Origin: Anadara kagoshimensis
Lineage: Eukaryota > Mollusca > Bivalvia > Arcoida > Arcidae
Direction: 5' to 3'
Length of the DNA: 64,000 nt
Assembly (NCBI GenBank): GCA_021292105.1
Contig: CM037875.1
Coordinates: 1,969,171 to 2,033,170 of the forward strand
In this document: positions 1-11,928 of the stretch, in pieces
How the letters are laid out: each line of letters begins with the position of its first letter
How positions within the stretch are numbered: the stretch's first letter is position 1
Notes under the pieces: generated by a model
What the model was told of the DNA's origin: nothing
The model's input: the letters and a program-made list of their open reading frames with translations, nothing else
The model's database searches: none
Translations under genes and position numbers: made by a program

Positions 1-117
1 AAGGGTGTATACTTAATGGCTTTTTATGGTTTATATCTTAAAATAATCATACAAAAGTGAAGAATTATAATATATATCCAGCAAAAACCAGAGGCTCAGT
101 GTGGCTGAGCCTGTATC

Positions 118-1421
118 GCTCACCTGACTAAAATGCTTTTAAAGCAAATTTGTATATATGCTTTTCCAATGGGGTCCAATGTGAAACAATGTTCTCCGTT
201 GGCAGCCATGTTTTATGGCCAATCAGAAAAATTTTGGCAATCTATGTAAAGGACCTTCTATACATCATTCCTGTAAAGTTTAATTTAATTTGCTTCAGTC
301 ATTTCTGAGGACATAGTCAAAAATGCGTTTTTCCCATAGGGTCCAATGTTAAACTATCTTCTGCACTGGCAGCCATGTTTTTCGGCGTATCAGAAAAAAT
401 TTGGCAATCTAAGTAAAGGATCTTCTATACATCATTTCTGTGAAGTTTTGTTAAATTTGCTTTAGTCATTTCTGATGACATAGTCAAAATGCATTTTTCC
501 CATAGGGTCCAATGTTAAACTATCTTTTGCCTTGGCAGCCATGTTTTTTGGCCAATCAGAAAAATTTTGGCAATCTATGTAAAGGACCTTCTATATATCA
601 TTTCTGTAAAGTTTGGTTCAATTTGCTTCACTAGCTTCAGAGGAGATAGCATATATATGCTTTCCCCATAGGGTCCAATGTTAAACTATCTTCTACACTG
701 GCGGCCATGTTTTTTGGCGGATCAGAAAAATTTTGGCAATCTAAGTAAAGGACTTTCTATACATCATTTCTGTAAAGTTTGGTTAAATTCGCTTCAGTCA
801 TTTCTGAGGAGATAACCAAAAATTTGTTTTTCCCATAGGGTCCAATGTTAAACTATCTTCTGCACTGGCGGCCATGTTTTTAGGCGGATCAGAAAAATTT
901 CGGCAATCTTTGTGAAGGACCTCCAATACATCATTCCTCTAAAGTTTGGTTCAGTTTGCTTTAGTAGTTTCAGAGGAGATAGCCAAAATGTGTTTTTCCC
1001 ATAGGGTCCAATGTTAAACTATGTTCCCCGCTGGCAGCCATGTTTTTAGGCAGATCAGAAAAATTTCGGCAATCTTTGCAAAAGACCTTCCATACATCAT
1101 TCCTGTAAAGTTTAATTGAATTCACTTCAGCCGTTTCAGAGGAGATAGCCAAAATGTGCGTTTTCCCATAGGGCCCAATGTTAAACTATCTTCTGCGCTG
1201 GCACCCATGTTTTTTGGCGGATCAAAAAAATTTCGGCAATCTAAGTAAAGGACCTTCCATACATCATTCCTGTAAAGTTTGGTTAAAATTGGTTCTGGGG
1301 TTTCAGAGGAGATAGCCAAAATGTGAAAAGTTTACAGACGGACTGACAGACGGACTGACTGACGGACGACGGACGCCGAGTGATGGCAAAAGCTCACATG
1401 GCCTTTAGACCAGGTGAGCTA
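118..1421. mobile_element. pearl/HINE-like element with ~165 bp tandem cores
   Basis: About seven diverged direct copies of a ~165 bp unit run from about 130 to 1320; the landmark ATAGGGTCCAATG recurs near 337, 500, 667, 833, 998 and 1167. They are followed at 1330-1375 by an ACGG/ACTG-type microsatellite. The ends are short inverted repeats, GCTCACCTGACTA at 118-130 and CAGGTGAGCTA at 1411-1421. This order (left end, tandem cores, tetranucleotide tract, right end) is that of the bivalve pearl elements, thought to be Helitron-related and non-autonomous. The short minus-strand ORFs in the cores are by-products of the repeat. Confidence 0.75.
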
Positions 1422-1429
1422 ACAATTAC

Positions 1430-2690
1430 GTACTATACGCGTATGAATTCATTTCAGATCGGCACATGATCGTAACTTTCCGGGATACCCAATCACTCAG
1501 ATTAGTTTTATACATACCTGGGATACCGTATATGGAAATTCCCGTAATTTCAGTCGAAACGAAGATTTGATTGGCTGTCAAGGTGAAATGAGAGCGGCGC
1601 TAAATGCGAAAAAATCCAACGATCGCTATAAAGCATTCATCATGGCTGATGCTTTAAAAAAATTGAAAGTTTGAACAAGATATACAAGTTTATACATCAC
1701 CTAAATGTCATTCAAAGTTTCACTTGGGGTATTTAGGGTCAGGTAAGTTCAAATAATATGCAAATTACTGGTTTGAGACAACATTGCCTTGAAACAAAAG
1801 ATGGAAAGGGGAAAAAATTTTCCAAAGATGCCTTTATTATGGTTAAGATGGTGTTGAATATTTTTAAACTTCAAAATGTTAGAAAAGGCCATTTCATAAC
1901 ATTGAAATGAGTTTTTGAAAGGCTAGCTATCACATGCAACAGGTACTGATTTTTCCAGGCGATTGTAACGAATATTCACAGGTACCGGTATGAGTTTTTC
2001 CAGGTAAGATAATATTCTAATTAAGACATCACATTTAATTTACCCAATAAGAACGTACAGAAGGGATAATTTTAACATGGCTATTTGTGTTGCATTTTTA
2101 AAAAATTCAAAAATTTGCTCTATGTACAGATTTAAATTCACTTTTGGAAAAAAAAGAATTTAAATTTTCCTTTGAGGCCAGCAAATTGTGTATTGTTAAA
2201 ATATAAATTTTTTTTTTTTTTTTTTTTTTTATCTATTTTTTATATTTTTTTGTATTTGTTGGAAAGTATGATTTTATTCTTGGATTTTCTATGTGCACTG
2301 AATTCATGGAAACACGGTAATTATAGAGAATAGGTATGACATTTGAACAGCTGTAACTGAGAGACAATTATACTGAAATTCACATCTACTCCAAAACATA
2401 TGATGTAACATGCCCTACAAACATAGAAAGCAGACATCTAAAACTTGTGTTATTCACATTAGTGCAGTTCTCACTGGTGTGCCAAGAATAGGAAGGACAT
2501 CCTACAGAGTTTAACACTTGAAATGAGTACAACTTGTTGGTTACTTGCTCTATTTATTAGAAGAAGAGAAGGTCAATAAGAAGAGAAAAGATTAAAATTT
2601 CAAAGGGGTACAAATCTTTAAAAAGAATTGTAAAATTATTTACAATTTCTTGACATTTACTTAATTTTAAGTTCATTTTAGAATTCGTGT
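1430..2690. other. AT-rich non-coding sequence, probably intron or 3' region
   Basis: No convincing gene. It holds a poly-T run at about 2206-2230 and an open, splice-bounded minus-strand stretch at 1512-1594 that I did not accept as an exon. The end toward 2690 is a GA/CA microsatellite. Confidence 0.5.
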
Positions 2691-2735
2691 AAGAGAGAGA
2701 GAGAGAGTGTGTGTGCGTGTCGTGTGTGTGTGTAC

Positions 2736-2870
2736 CTCATGTGTTATCTCCTGTAATTTTTCTCTCTGCATTTTAGCTGCCATTTCTTCCAAGGACTGTA
2801 AACTTCTCTTGTAACTCTCTTCTGTTTCCTTGGCTGCAGATAACTGTCTTGACAGTTCCTTCACTTGGTC
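2736..2870 (-). CDS. coiled-coil protein, exon (4th of the visible chain)
   Basis: An internal exon of 135 bp (45 codons) on the minus strand, with acceptor ...GTAATTCAG ending at 2871 and donor GTACAC starting at 2735. It is phase 0 at both ends and follows directly in frame from the exon at 4099-4217. The peptide begins DQVKELSRQLSAAKETEE and ends REKLQEITHE. It is rich in E, K, Q and L with heptad-like spacing and no Cys, Gly or Pro, so it is a long alpha-helical coiled coil. The intron starts at once with a CA then CT microsatellite (about 2695-2733). I do not recognise the family; a centrosomal, ciliary or cytoskeletal coiled-coil protein is one possibility. Any further 3' exons lie outside the window or were not identified. 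Confidence 0.8.
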
Positions 2871-3080
2871 CTGAATTACATAAATTATATCAAGAAATAG
2901 TGACCAAGTGCTTATGTTTACAGATTCAAGATTTGGCTGTGGGTTCTGGCCATAGCAAAATTGGCTGCTTTATTCTGGAGTAGCTTTTTAATTTTAATTT
3001 GCTTAGATCAGTGCACTCAACCAATATATAAATGGGTGCTGGTAGAAATATTGAGAAGTGACAGGGGGAAGGAGAGATGG

Positions 3081-3380
3081 TGTTTTATGTCCTAGCCTAG
3101 TCAAGAATACTGCACTTATATTGAGATGGTCAGTTCAGTAATGGTCAGTTAAGGGATGGTCAGTTAAGGGTTGGTCAGTTAAGAGATGATCAGTTCAGGG
3201 ATGATTCAGGAAATTAAGAGTGGTCAGTTATGTTTTATGTCCTAGCCTAGTCAAGAATACTGCACTTATATTGAGATGGTCAGTTCAGTAATGGTCAGTT
3301 AAGGGATGGTCAGTTAAGGGTTGGTCAGTTAAGAGATGATCAGTTCAGGGATGATTCAGGAAATTAAGAGTGGTCTGTTA
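3081..3380. repeat. 150-bp tandem duplication, two copies
   Basis: Copy 1 (3081-3230) and copy 2 (3231-3380) are nearly identical. Each contains four or five diverged copies of a ~15 bp submotif, GATGGTCAGTTAAGG. It lies in the intron between the coiled-coil exons. The near identity points to a recent duplication. Confidence 0.9.
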
Positions 3381-3757
3381 ATTGGGGTTTAGACCTTGGT
3401 GGAATCCATCTCTGACCTCCCACATAACTTGAAAATGGTAAGTACTGTTAACATCAATGTTAACAAGAAATCTGTGAGCTAATGCTCACTAAGTATACCC
3501 CAGTTTTTAACATATGTTAAAATACAAACGAAATATGAAGCAGATGTGTGGCAGACTTGTAATTTGGTATTTGCGGCATGGGATCTCATACTGAACTATA
3601 TGAACAAAATAGGTGTTCAAAATGTGCCATTTGATGAACATCCCCTATTATGTTTGTGCAGAGCATTTTGGTTTGTGTCATAAATCCCCAGAATAATGTT
3701 TGTGTTAATGAGAAAACATGAACTGATATGATTCTATAACTTATTGATATACTCTAA

Positions 3758-3968
3758 TCCAACTTTTATTCGCGTGCGATTAATTTTGCGTGTTTCAAGA
3801 GGACAAAATAATCGCAAAAGATTGTCGCGAATTTGTTTATGAAATTGGTTTTATTTATACCAAATATTCATCTAAAGACCATATCGCGAATGTTGATAGT
3901 TGTGAAATGGCTTTGGTAAGAGAATCGCGAAAGTTAATATCTGTGAATAAAAGTAGGTTTACAGTAAA
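3758..3968. repeat. dispersed ~210 bp repeat (TTTTATTCGCG...GTTTACAGTA)
   Basis: Intronic repeat with shared blocks (AACTTTTATTC, AAAATAATCGC, GTTAATAGTTGTGAAATGG) in a second copy near 19661-19862. Its end GGTTTACAGTA resembles the end of the CTGTAAAC MITE at 49776-49983. The overlapping ORFs on both strands here are not genes. A G-rich run follows at about 3984-4018. Confidence 0.6.
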
Positions 3969-4098
3969 TGTTCTGAAAAATATAAAGGGGGGGGGGGTGT
4001 GGGGGGGGGGGGGGGGGCTGGGGGTAATCACTTGGTACAACAGCAGACCCATAATAAAGTTTCTCATAAAACATTTCTTAACATTTTTACAATTTTAC

Positions 4099-4217
4099 CT
4101 TTAATGAATCAACATCGTCCTGGAAACGTATCTTAGCCTCTCTTTCATTGGTCAGCGCATGTTTAAGTTTGGTTGTAGCTTCGATGGCAGTATCTTTAAA
4201 CTGGTCATTGGTTCTGG
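4099..4217 (-). CDS. coiled-coil protein, exon (3rd of the visible chain)
   Basis: A 119-bp internal exon on the minus strand with acceptor ...TTTTTTTAG and donor GTAAAATT. It takes one base (G) from the previous exon, so the first codon is GCC, and ends in phase 0. The peptide is 40 residues, starting ARTNDQFKDTAIEATTKL and ending RFQDDVDSLK. It is strongly charged and helical, a continuation of the coiled coil coded at 9006-9105 and leading into 2736-2870. The exact phase match on both sides is the main support. The family is not recognised. Confidence 0.82.
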
Positions 4218-4329
4218 CTAAAAAAAGAAACAAATTAAAAAAAATCATACAAGAGGGGTTCAAAATTCCCCAGGGTGGGGGTCCAGGACCTATTGATTTT
4301 ACATGTAGACCCTTGATATTTAAACTGTA

Positions 4330-5120
4330 AAAGTATGACGGATCTGCCTTTTTTTTACCAGGATAATATGGCTCTTTCTTTATGATAACCTAATTGCATA
4401 TATGGACCCTTTAGTGTTGATATTGGACTTTCAAAAATTTATATGGGAACTGCCAACAACAAATGCAAAATGTCCTAGACCTTCCATTACATTCCATTAC
4501 CTTCCATTAGTTTTGAACCCCTGATATAGGCCCTTAATTTCATTCTAAAGAGTCAAACAAGGGGCTCAATTTAAATATAGCCAGAACCAATTGAAATATA
4601 AGGACTTTTCCAGGACATTTTTATCAGTTTCCAGGATATAAAACAACAATGTTCAATTGGAAATGGACGAATCCAGATTTCACTCAATTTCCCAATAAGC
4701 ATGTGTTTTGACCAGATTATATCCAATGCAGTTATTTAGAATTTTTTTGTTTTGTTATTTTAACATAGTATTGAGCTTTTTCCCCAAATGCAATTACTTG
4801 TCCATGGCATTTAAGAAATTAAATCATTTTTTGAGGCATCATCGGTTTCCATGATTTCAACGATTTTTCCAAGAAAAATGTCAAATTCCATGACTTTTCA
4901 ACACAAAACCTGGTTTTCATGACATTTAAAAAAAGAAGTCAAATTCTATTACTTTTCAAGTACTGAGCAAACCCTGTGAATTTAGCCAAGTTTTTTATAA
5001 AACAATTGCACCAAACATGTCAAATTTAATGGAGCAATTACAAAACGAAGTACCCGGTAACATCAGAGCCTTGAGTGGAGAGTGGCATGGAAAGTAGAGT
5101 GGAGACAGGAGGGGATTGAG
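4330..5120. other. intronic AT-rich sequence
   Basis: No gene seen. It holds degenerate phrases about CCATGACTTTTC and CCTTCCATTA that repeat locally and read as old dispersed repeat remnants. Confidence 0.4.
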
Positions 5121-5124
5121 GGTT

Positions 5125-5385
5125 ATGTTAGGGTAGGTGAATAATGGTGTTTTACAATCAAGTCAAGATTATTTAATTGATATGGAAGAGATCAATTCTT
5201 TAATGGAAGTAGAGGAAACCAGAGTGTCCTAAGAAAACTATCATGATTGACTTTTGGCAAGAAAACTAAAATTAACAAACTCAATTCTAACACTACAATT
5301 ATGGGATTTGAACTTAGGCTGTGAAAGGTGCCCCCAATTGTAAGCCAGCAATTTAGACAACCGAGTTGTCAAATCCCCACTAACA
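5125..5385 (-). repeat. tRNA-derived SINE, family B, degraded copy
   Basis: It carries the family B landmarks on the plus strand: GAGGAAACCAGAGTG, the GATTTGAACTTAGGC box (reverse of a B box) and a GTGAAAGG...GCC end. The SINE itself reads on the minus strand. Confidence 0.6.
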
Positions 5386-6440
5386 TACCGTTACCTTTAA
5401 CAGCAAAAAGATCAAGTAAGAACCAACATTTAACCTTCTGAGTTGTCATAAAAACAAACACAATTTCTAGACAAAAAAATCAGAATAATCCAATTTATAT
5501 GGTATTTGAAGTTGAGTACATGGGATTATGTATCTTGTCAAAGTGATACAAGCCAGACATCAATATCTATACTACAATTGTAAGTCTATGACAATCGTGT
5601 TAATATTATAATCAATTCTGCCAATATGTGTGATAAAAAAATCATAACTTTAAGATTCTAGATATTATATATATGTATACAAGTTTTATCTGGTTTCAGT
5701 TAAGTCTAAGAACACTTAGGTGTTAATTGTTGCATCTTAAAATGTCTGTCATATCTCTTATTTATGAGTGCCAACAAATTTCATGTTTTGTAAGGGTATT
5801 AAAAGCTGCAAAGATCATTTGATGAAAACTTAATGTTGTCCATGGATTTTTATCTATTGTTACATGTATGTGTAGATCATCGAAGATGGCCCTTGGATAC
5901 AGGTGGTTTGATGTGGCTACATAAGTATTTGGGAATAACTAGAACTGTCTCTTGAAAGACAAATACCATCTGCCTTAACATTTAATGTTTTTTTATCTAT
6001 TATGTGTAGACCATCCAAGATGGATCCTTGGATACAGGCAATCCGATGTGGTATGTAATCAAAAACAAACATACTTATCCATGTCCTAATCACAATCCAG
6101 AAGCAAAGTAAAAAATTTAGAACTGACAGTCAGGTTAGACTTGTGAGCTTCCACCAGGAAAGTGAGGCCTGGTGCTCTGGTAGGGTAAGCACCTCCTGTT
6201 TAGCTGGTATTAGGGTATAACTAGAACTATCTCTTGAGAGCTAAATACCCCCACCCCATCATTTAATCATAAAACATAGCACTGCCGTGCTGTTGTACAG
6301 CGTAGTTGGGAAAATGGTGTTGTGGCAGGACAGAACATAACCGAAAATTCGGGGAGGGAGGGGGGGGGGGCTATGTGGTTATTTGCACACAACACTGTAC
6401 GAATTATCTCTCTTTCACGAAAGTGAAATCTAATCGATAA
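5386..6440. repeat. old dispersed repeats, two partial pearl/HINE-like pieces
   Basis: The phrase AACTAGAACTGTCTCTTGA recurs near 5938, 6213 and again at 62272. Two diverged copies of a block with GATACAGG...GATGTGG lie near 5875-5925 and 6005-6055. A G-rich run is at about 6354-6370. No gene seen. Confidence 0.5.
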
Positions 6441-6965
6441 ACAGTTTTAAAATATGACACAATTGCCTCAACATCAAAATACGTTATCATACTCTTCAAA
6501 ATAAATTTAAATTCCCTTAGATTTCATGAAGAATAATTAAATCAACCTGCCATTGCTGTTTATTTCATAAAAAGTTATAATTTTACATCATAGGACGTAA
6601 ATTTCTCGGACTACTTTTTATTGTAAACACGAGATCAGTTCGCCAAATTGCAGAAATTATTGGATGCATCCCGTCGCAATATTTTACTAGATTCCGAAAT
6701 GTATTCTGAAAATTTATTCCAAATATGCATATGTAACCAAATGCATTACCCGTCTCAGAATACATATCTCACGATAAAACAGATATCTTTCTTCACGCTC
6801 ATTTACCAGGCGCACTATTTCCATGTGTACTCATATCTTATAATTTCATAGCAAAGAAGCCCGATATCTTGAAGAAAGCGATAGCAAAGTACGCGTTCAC
6901 TATCGTGAAACGCCGTACAAAAATTCCTTGACTTTTTCTGATGTGTGGGAACCATGTCAATTCAG
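6441..6965. other. non-coding intronic sequence
   Basis: Short overlapping ORFs on both strands at 6583-6851 lack splice context or a recognisable motif. Nothing else seen. Confidence 0.4.
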
Positions 6966-6967
6966 TT

Positions 6968-7285
6968 TATTTATGAGATGAGTTGAGTAATGGTGTTTTA
7001 AGTCCCAGTAAAGATTATCTCACTAATAGCGAGACGTTGTCATCTATAAGGGAAGGTACTGAAATTTAGCCTGTGCTTTGCGCTGATGGCGTTATACAGC
7101 AGGGTGTCATACCTTACATGACATGGTTTTTTTAAGTTCTCATCCAAAAAAACCATGAATTTCATTTATAATGCTGAGTGCTGGGCAAAGAACAGTCACT
7201 TCCCACTTTCAAGTCTTGGGTCAGACCCTGTTAGGGGTTTGAACCGACAACCTCCAAAAATCATTCTACCAGTAGTCAGTTTATT
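6968..7285 (-). repeat. tRNA-derived SINE, family A
   Basis: Plus-strand landmarks are AATGGTGTTTTAAGTCCCAG, TGCTGAGTGCTGGGCAAAG, AACAGTCACTTCCC, TTCAAGTCTTGGGTCAGACC, then GTTTGAACCGAC, the reverse of a pol III B box. The element therefore reads on the minus strand with its tRNA-like head at the right. Confidence 0.75.
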
Positions 7286-7499
7286 TACTGATGATAACTT
7301 TTAACTATTATTATCATACGTTAAGTTCATTAAATTGCCATGAGTATTGTTTTTTCACCATGTGTCACATATGACATTTGAGCAACTTTGGTAAGAGGAG
7401 TAAGTGTTAACCACTGTGCAACTTAAAACCATTTTGAAAGGCTCTTTGATTAATACTGTATAAGAAGAAACATTAGCCGTAAGAAACTTTTGAGGTATA

Positions 7500-8345
7500 A
7501 ATCTTAACAAGAGCACCGCAGAGCGGAGCATTATACGCCGGTGTTATATTGATCGAGTAGTACTATTTACTGAGAAGTATAAGTACAACTAGGATATATG
7601 TATGTAAAAATATATTACCAACTCCGTGTTCGGGCCATAACTTGTAACCCAAAAAAGTTGTAATTCAAATTTGCACAAGATATTACCATGATTAAGGTGT
7701 AACTGTATAACAAATTTCATTTAAATCCATGTTTGTAATGTCTACTGAATGGAATACAAACCACATGGTCATACATACAAAAATTTTTAAGTTAAAAAAG
7801 GGGCATAACTCCTCCAAAAATAATCCGAAAAAGTTGTAATTCAAACTTGCACCAGATATTAACATCGTAAATGTGTATACCAAATTTCATTTGAATCCAT
7901 AAATAGTTGTAGGCTCTAATGATCGGAAACCACATGGTCATACATACAAAAATTTCTAAATTAAAAAAGGGGCATAACTCCTCCAAAAATAATCCGAAAC
8001 AGTTGTAATTCAAACTTGCTCCAGATATTAACATCGTAAATGCGTATACCAAATTTCATTTGAATCCATAAATAGTGGTAGGCTCTAATGATCGGAAACC
8101 ACATGGTCATACATACAAAAATTTCTAAGTTAAAAAAGGGGCATAACTCCTCCAAAAATAATCCGAAAAAGTTGTAATTCAAACTTGCACAAGGTATTAC
8201 CATGGTAAAGCTGTATACCAAATTTCATTTGAATCCATAAATGTTTGTGATCTCTATTGAACGGAATACAAATTGTTAACAGACGCCCGCCCGCCCGGAC
8301 GGACAGCACCGTAACATAATACGTCCTGTCATATGACGGGCGTAT
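7500..8345. mobile_element. second pearl/HINE-like element, 169-bp tandem cores
   Basis: About three to four direct copies of a 169-bp unit run from 7640 to 8270 (landmark GGGGCATAACTCCTCCAAAA near 7800, 7970, 8140), followed by a CCCGCC/GGACGG tract at 8284-8310. The ends ATTATACGCCGG (about 7531) and GACGGGCGTATAA (about 8336) are imperfect inverted repeats. The build is the same as at 118-1421 but the core is unrelated. The three overlapping minus-strand ORFs (7692-8221) are the repeat read in one frame. Confidence 0.75.
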
Positions 8346-9000
8346 AAAAAGTATTTAGAGGGAAGAAATTTTCAAAGTTCCTAATGTAGGGAAAGTGTGC
8401 CAAGGGAAATAAGAAATTTTTGCTTAGATGATATAAGGCCGGTATTCGCGGTACAAGAGTCACCATTAAAAGCGGGAATATTTTTTCCTCACAACTGTTT
8501 TTCTTATACAGACAGTACTATAATGATGTTGGATCCATTCTTGCCATCTTGATTTTTTTACATGAACTCAAATTCAAAAAGTTAAAACGGAAATCTTCTA
8601 CCCAGGCAAAGTTGGCAGTTCTGGAATGACAGAGAAAAAGTGGTACCCAGGTAATCCACCAATCTTCAGCAGGCAAACTGACAAGATTTGTCACACTATG
8701 ATCTACCCCACATCAGTGGGATTTGCCGTGAGAGGATTGTGATCTGGTGACCATTTGGTTATAAATTTGAGTTGTGTTGTGTTGAGTAATGGTGTTTTAC
8801 GTCCTGGTCAAGGATTCTTATATCAGGGTAGTAAATTCAGAAATGGGTGAGAAAACCAGAGTGCCCAAAAGGAAAACTGAACTTCAGCAATTGAACTGAC
8901 AAATTATCAAAGGCTTTATGATTTATAATCCAATGCTTAAGACCAATGTACGAACAAGGTCCATAATGCACAAACAATTTTTTTTTTTTAAGAGTTTAAT
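8346..9000 (-). repeat. SINE family B copy plus SINE A/B fragment
   Basis: At 8595-8765 there is a family B copy (GTTCTGGAATGA, AGGCAAACTGACAA, GTGGGATTTGCCGTGAGAGG). At 8768-8895 there is a shorter SINE piece (AATGGTGTTTTACGTCC...AACCAGAGTGCCC). The 250 bases before show nothing. Confidence 0.55.
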
Positions 9001-9005
9001 TATAC

Positions 9006-9105
9006 CTTTATCTTGAAGTTCCTTGATATGATTAACAAGTTTTTTACTGGCCTGTTCCGACTTCCAACGTCTCTCTTTTTCTTGTTCTAATTCTCCCATT
9101 AATTG
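9006..9105 (-). CDS. coiled-coil protein, exon (2nd of the visible chain)
   Basis: A 100-bp internal exon on the minus strand with acceptor TCTCTATTTCAG and donor GTATAATTA. It starts in phase 0 and ends with one base over, which the next exon (4099-4217) needs. The 33-residue peptide runs from QLMGELEQEKERRWKSEQ to VNHIKELQDK. The E/K/R-rich heptad pattern with one Trp marks a coiled coil. It joins in phase to the exon at 17037-17148 across a 7.9 kb intron; a further exon could still hide between them. Family not recognised. Confidence 0.83.
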
Positions 9106-9109
9106 CTGA

Positions 9110-9480
9110 AATAGAGAAAAAAAACTAAAGTAGTCTAATTAAATAAATGCCATGCAATTTAAATTGGAATCCAATTGACACACAAATCAATTCCAATGTG
9201 CAATCGCAGTGCACTGTAAATCATACGAACTTCACTCGCTAATGAACCAACACGAAATCAAACTAATGTTGCATTTGTCAAAGAAGGCTTAGAACTTTAT
9301 TTTTGCTTTTAATTAAGATGAAACTTCTAATCTGATAATTACGACCAAATGCAACAGAATTTACAGAATCAGTAAATCAAGTAAATGAACCACTAATGAC
9401 CAAAAAAACCCAAAACAAAAAAGAAGAAAAAAAGTAGAAAAAAAATAAGAAAAAAAAGTAAAAAGAAAGAAAAGAGGAGA
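9110..9480. other. A-rich intronic sequence
   Basis: No gene seen. The last 90 bases are an A/G-rich run. Confidence 0.4.
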
Positions 9481-9489
9481 GATATCATA

Positions 9490-9535
9490 TCTCTCTCTCT
9501 CTCATTTTCTCTGTGTACCAAATCTTTTGCAATTC

Positions 9536-9587
<52 letters not shown>

Positions 9588-9749
9588 CTCTCTCTGCACC
9601 AATTCTTTTGCAGTAAACACTGAAGACATCATCAGCTCTCTCTCTCTCTCTCTGCACCAATTCTTTTGCAGTAAACACTGAAGACATCATCAGCTCTCTC
9701 TCTCTCTCTCTGCACCAATTCTTTTGCAGTAAACACTGAAGACATCATC

Positions 9750-9790
<41 letters not shown>

Positions 9791-9827
9791 CCAATTCTTT
9801 TGCAGTAAACACTGAAGACATCATCAG

Positions 9828-9861
<34 letters not shown>

Positions 9862-10037
9862 GCACCAATTCTTTTGCAGTAAACGTTGAAGACATCATCA
9901 TCATCATCTCTCTCTCTCTTGCTCTCTTTCTGCACTAATTCTTTTGCAGTAAACACTGAAGACATCATCATCATCAATTCTCACTCTCTCTCTCTCTCTG
10001 CACTAATTCTTTTGCAGTAAACATTAAAGACATCATC

Positions 10038-10074
<37 letters not shown>

Positions 10075-10075
10075 G
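9490..10075. repeat. CT microsatellite-minisatellite with a fixed spacer
   Basis: Runs of (CT)n, each 10 to 30+ bases, alternate with a near-constant spacer of about 45 bases containing CCAATTCTTTTGCAGTAAAC and GAAGACATCATCA. I count about seven spacers from 9595 to 10035. The minus-strand ORF with RERERE runs is a by-product. Confidence 0.9.
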
Positions 10076-10400
10076 GCCATATAGTATTCCATATTGAGCC
10101 TAAGTAAAACCTGACATGAAGGTCAACTACATAAAGGTACATACTAAATATGAATATAATATCTTAATGAATAAAGACAAATAAAGTATGGAAAACTGTT
10201 GGTTGCAAAATTGAAAATTTCAAAGGGCCATAACTCTGTCAAAACTGATTGAAATTGAGGCCAAGTCAAGGTAATAACAAATATCAATGTAATCTCTGAA
10301 AAAATAAAGGAAAGAAGACCAAAAAACTGTTTGAGGACAAACAGACAGACAGATGAAGAGAAAACATATAGCCTCTTTCCAGTTTGTTTAAATAGAAGTG
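10076..10400. repeat. HINE-like repeat fragment
   Basis: It contains CAAAGGGCCATAACTCTGTC and a CAGACAGACAGATG tract near 10340, as in the right half of pearl-type elements. Confidence 0.45.
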
Positions 10401-11615
10401 GACAAATAATTTTGGCGATAACTTTTAATATTGACTAGAACTACTCAGGCCAAATCCTCGCACCAGAAAGGTTGTCAGCTCACTTGCAAAAAGTTAATGA
10501 TTTTCTTGGACACTGTGATTTCCTCCATCATCTCAGAACTGACTTCTTCAATATAAATGCCTTTATCCGGAATTGGGTGTAAATTTAATACATAATTCTA
10601 CTCCACTTCTTCGATTAACTTAAATACGAACAAAATTCCACGAGACACCGTTAGTCAATAATTTCTGTGTATTTAGGTGCATTTTATTGTTTCGCTGCGC
10701 TATTTGTAATGATGACTCCGATTGTTGCCAAGTATGATTTAATTCATCGTGATTAATCTTATTACACCATTTTGAATGGCCGTCTTATACCATGTTTTTA
10801 TGTATAATACAACTCCAACTCCATTCATTCCTCGTCTCATAAAACCTTGTAATATAATATTAAAATCGCATAAAATCCTTTCATTGCCACATTAAACCTG
10901 ATGTCATAGATATCGATGCATTAAAAGGTTAATATTTGTAGACTTAAAAAAAAAACCTGTAAAAATACTTGTTTATTACTGGAATAATGAGATGACATTT
11001 CCCAACAGAACAGGCCGGAATTTTAAAAAAAAATGTTGATGTAACATTTCTGCAATTTCACTGTGTGAAATGACGTGCCATTTCCTGCATGACTGAAAAA
11101 TTTGAGATTTCAAACAACGAAATGAAAAAAACAGATTAACAAAATCAAAGGTTGGGCTTTTAAACATATTGATGAAAAAAGTCTACAATAACGCTGACTA
11201 AAATGATATGTCACCATTTCCTGAGTAGAGAGAGCACAGATGAGAAAATTCACAGCAATGTATTAACTTTTTAAACAGTAATGTAAAAATTCGGAAACTT
11301 TCAGTGCTTGTCACAAAATTTCTAAATTATAAGATTAAACAACACATGCTGATTATATTTCAAATTTAATGTCACTAATGGTAGGTTAACTTTACTTCTT
11401 CAAAATGGTGCTATGATTCATGATAAATCTTGTAACCATTTTCCAATAGAATTGTCATGGAGAAAATAATAACAATAATAACCTCTATTAATATTGAATA
11501 TTTTTTCAAAATTTAATGTTGGCTTACATTTCAAATTTGCTTTTATTTGATTAATTTGTTGTTTACTTTTCTGAAAATCCTTGTTTTCTGATATTCAAAG
11601 AACCAAAAACAAGGA
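10401..11615. other. non-coding intronic sequence
   Basis: AT-rich. The ORF at 10976-11167 has no supporting features. Nothing else seen. Confidence 0.4.
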
Positions 11616-11617
11616 TA

Positions 11618-11928
11618 TATCAGGGTCTTTTGGGAAAAGGCCCTAAACTAAAAATTGGGAAAAACTATCAACTTTATGCTCATTTTTGGAAATCTTTGAC
11701 ATCATTTTTGATGTCATTAATGATTAAATCTAATGCTTTTAGTGTATTGAGTTGATTAAAGATTGAGAAAAGCAGCCACATTTATGGCCAGACTTCAGCT
11801 ATGTATCTGGTACGATTTTCTAATTGGGAATTTTCTCAGCCCTTTTGGGAAAAAATCAATGTTTTTTCCATTGGGAATGGGGCCGAATTTGGGCCCTAAA
11901 TAGGCCCTTGATCATCCCTGAAAAAACA
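11618..11928. mobile_element. candidate ~310 bp MITE with TCAGGG ends
   Basis: The left end TCAGGGTCTTTTGGG and the right end (reverse complement) TCAGGGATGATCAAGGGCC are partly inverted, and GGCCCTAAA occurs inside each end. A related piece is near 12887-12925. No target duplication was established. Confidence 0.4.

Noticed and set aside
970..1319. Two similar minus ORFs (MAISSET...)
   Set aside because: They are repeat units of the 165-bp tandem core.
1512..1594. Minus-strand open stretch between TTTTCGCATTTAG and GTATGTAT, phase-compatible with the exon at 2736-2870
   Set aside because: The peptide (RRSHFTLTANQIF...) is unlike the preceding coiled coil and shows no family; a chance open stretch of 27 codons is likely.
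7692..8221. Three overlapping minus ORFs with near-identical proteins
   Set aside because: They are the 169-bp cores of a pearl-like element read in one frame.
9502..9690. Minus ORF with RERERE runs
   Set aside because: Translation of a CT microsatellite.
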